DNA of 64,000 bases from Paralithodes platypus (Eukaryota; Arthropoda; Malacostraca; Decapoda; Lithodidae), in NCBI GenBank assembly GCA_032716605.1, contig CM064501.1, positions 22,435,008-22,499,007 on the forward strand, given 5' to 3'. Below the pieces are notes generated by a model. The model saw only the letters and a list, made by a program, of their open reading frames with translations. It did not search any database and was not told the origin of the DNA. The position numbers were made by a program, and so were the translations under genes. Positions within the stretch are counted from its first letter, which is position 1; each line of letters begins with the position of its first letter. Below, piece after piece: positions 61,606 through 64,000 of this stretch.

Positions 61606-62925
61606 ATTCAAAGCGATCCTAGTCTTATCCTGCAGGTTATATTCTCACAGACTATAGACACCGGAGAACTTCCCCATGACTGGCATTTGGCGAACATGAC
61701 CCCCATTTTTAAATTCGGAGACAGAACCCTCCCAGTTAACAATATAAATAACCCTAAAATCAAACAAGTAGACGCCATAGTCCTAGACTTCGCCAAAGCC
61801 TTCGACAAAGTCCCCCACCGTAGACTGTTAGCTAAACTGGATTACCATGGAATCCGAGGACCACTTATTCTTCCAATCGAGAACGTGTTGTTCTCGATGG
61901 ATCCCACTCATCTTCTGTTCGTATAACTTCGGGGGTACCCCAAGGCACCGTCCTTGGCCCCCTTCTCTTTCTCTCCTACATCAAGGACTTTCTATCATCT
62001 TTAACTTCTACTACTAGACTTTTTGCAGACGATAGCTTAGTATACCGACCAATAGTTGATAGGGACAATTGCCTTCGACTTCAAGACGACTTGACAGCCC
62101 TTGAAGACTGGGAAGCCAAGTGGCAGAAGACCTTTAGACCAGACAAATGCCACCACATATGTTTTACCCGCTCCAAGAAACCTGTCCCCTTTGCCTATAA
62201 ACTCCATAATACCAAGCTTGATACAGTCCATTCACATAAGCATTTGGGAGTCCACCTGTAAGCAGACATAAGGTGGAACATACATATGAGTAGCGTCAGG
62301 GCAAAAGCCAACAAAGTCCTGGGGTTCCTGCGCAGGAACCTAAGGAGGTGCAATGCAGACATCAACATTTTAGATTTTAAAGCACTAGTTCGACCACACA
62401 TTGAATACTGCGACACCGTCTGGGATCCACTCACTCACAACATTAATAAATTATAAACCATACAAAATAAGGCGGCAAGATGGATCAGACGTGATTACAG
62501 ACACACTACATAGGTCACTTTGCTCAAACAAGACATTAAATTAGACACACTTGCAACAAGAAGACAAAAACACAGACAACAAAATCACAAACAGTCTAGT
62601 AGACATAGACAAAGACACATATTTACACCCTACAAACATACGATCCACAAGAGGCAGCCACAACCGAAAATACCACACATACCAGGCAAGCACCGACATA
62701 TTTGGGTACTCATTTTTCCCCTGCAGCATCCAAGAGTGGAATCACCTTCCATCTCATATAGTTAACAGTCCCACTCTTGATAGTTTTAAAGCTAGGATCA
62801 CTAAACATTCTTCTCCTTATCCTCATCCTTCCCATTAGCCCCTTAACTCCCCGCACAACTCCCTCATATCATGCTGCCCGTGTGCAGCCCTCTGCGGGTC
62901 CCCAAGCTAAAGCTAAAAAGTAAAG
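61606..62925 (+). pseudogene. Truncated Jockey-like LINE
   Basis: RT sequence TGELPHDWHLANMTPIFKFGD joins, through an internal deletion, to KQVDAIVLDFAKAFDKVPHRRLLAKL. Further pieces follow in other frames: GTVLGPLLF-type (about 61930-61975), the FADD-type box (about 62015-62035), HKHLGVHL, IEYCDTVWDP, QEWNHLP and the end near 62838. It terminates in gctaaagctaaaaagtaaag. At least three frameshifts, an internal deletion and several stops. It lacks the endonuclease and is dead. Confidence 0.85.
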
Positions 62926-64000
62926 CATATCATTCAAACAGTTATACTACTGATTATAGTTATTTACTTGAGATTACTTGTGTATATCCGGTCCACACTT
63001 TTTCATTGCCGTCAATCGAGTAGGAATATTAACATACACAAAGATACCAAACGTGAGGTAAAAAACGATCGTGAGGTAAAAAACGACTAAGATACGAAGC
63101 GCTCCAGTGCGGAAAGTTTTAGTCCTCTTTTTATCGGCGACGTAGAAATGCTCTGTCAAATGTAAACAAAGTAAGCAGCACTTAACGTTATCTGTTATTA
63201 TATATCTGCAGCACACTTCAAATCTTCAAGAATCAAGATTATTATATATTATATAGACCACTACCATATGTGTAATGTACTTAACAATACAAGGAGTCTT
63301 CAAACCTTTTTAGAGACGTAAATGAGATACACTTGAGCACAGAATGATGTAGCAGAAGCAGCCAACACAAGACACAACACAACAGGGCCACTCAGTAAGC
63401 TTGACAGCATGTTACCCAATCAAGTTCACAAAATAGCGCTAAATTAGTCCATAAAAGTCTCTAGAATGTCGCTAGACTGTCGAAAGTATTGAATATCGCT
63501 ATTGAAGTGGTGCAAGCTCTAGAATAATTGTTAAATATAGTTTTCATCTCCAGAATATAACTGGAATTCATGTCGCTAAATGTCGATCGTTACCATTACA
63601 GTTTATACTTTCAAACATAGCGGTAAAGTAGCTAATTGATAACCCTGCCCGACATTTCGCCTACACTCCAATATCAAATGCGCATCCCCCTGCGCAATAT
63701 ATAAGCTGCATTGTGTGTTACCACCACTGATAAGCCATTGGGCTTTTGGCAGAAAATGCCCAAAATTATCAGTGATATCCGAGACATGTTTACATACAGT
63801 ATTCTCATCATCCAGCATATTACTGCTTCATATTCATCAGCCAACTTAAAACAGCCCTATATAATATTTAATTATCACTAGAACAATACACTATACCATG
63901 TAGGAAGTCTTCTGGAGAAATAGGGCAAATTTAGAAAAAAATGCAAGATAAACTAAAGCACAAATGTATGCTAGAATAGCATTGACAAATCGCTAGATAG
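62926..64000. other. No gene recognised
   Basis: AT-rich DNA without a supported ORF or recognisable repeat. A short direct duplication cgtgaggtaaaaaacga occurs at 63051 and 63069. The BEL/Pao 3' LTR is not seen. Confidence 0.5.

Overview
The window looks like gene-poor, transposon-saturated nuclear DNA of an invertebrate animal, most likely an arthropod and plausibly a decapod crustacean. That guess rests on the repeat mix (piggyBac, BEL/Pao, CR1/L2-like and Jockey-like LINEs, tRNA-derived SINEs, AGGCCTA-rich intergenic DNA) and on AT-rich non-coding DNA full of small TTAA-flanked elements. I see no host protein-coding gene, rRNA gene or convincing functional tRNA gene. Nearly everything readable is mobile DNA.

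1-23.7 kb is one giant imperfect palindrome. Two copies of the same LTR-type element lie head to head around a ~1 kb spacer (about 10.42-11.46 kb). Each arm reads outward: long repeat, gag-like ORF, retropepsin-like ORF, Pro/Ser/Thr-rich ORF, a conserved tail ORF, long repeat. No reverse transcriptase or integrase is visible between the repeats. The arms differ by clean TTAA insertions, which give filled and empty sites and a relative history. 23.7-24.25 kb holds the 3' end of a second, Gypsy-like element with a candidate LTR.

24.2-34.3 kb is mostly TTAA-bounded miniature elements inserted into one another, ending in an array of four near-identical ~0.63 kb copies (31.3-34.3 kb). 34.3-38.9 kb has foldback elements and a small helix-turn-helix transposase remnant. 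39.2-44.9 kb is a nearly complete piggyBac element with a 998-codon transposase ORF on the minus strand. Its termini match those of the miniature elements, so it is the likely source family. 44.9-48.7 kb holds one such miniature element split by a 2.2 kb element with ~45-bp inverted repeats, and two further TTAA elements.

50.3-54.45 kb is a CR1/L2-like LINE with two open, overlapping ORFs and a 3' tandem-repeat tail. 54.5-61.6 kb is a decayed BEL/Pao element (gag, protease, RT, RNase H, integrase) broken by a SINE, two TTAA elements and a hAT-like element, and cut off in its integrase by a truncated Jockey-like LINE (61.6-62.9 kb). 62.9-64 kb has nothing I recognise.

The most interesting system is the TTAA family itself. 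Its ends are built of ~22-30 bp modules separated by TTAA, the family's own target site, and other elements have landed at exactly those internal TTAAs. Each copy therefore appears to carry landing pads for the next.
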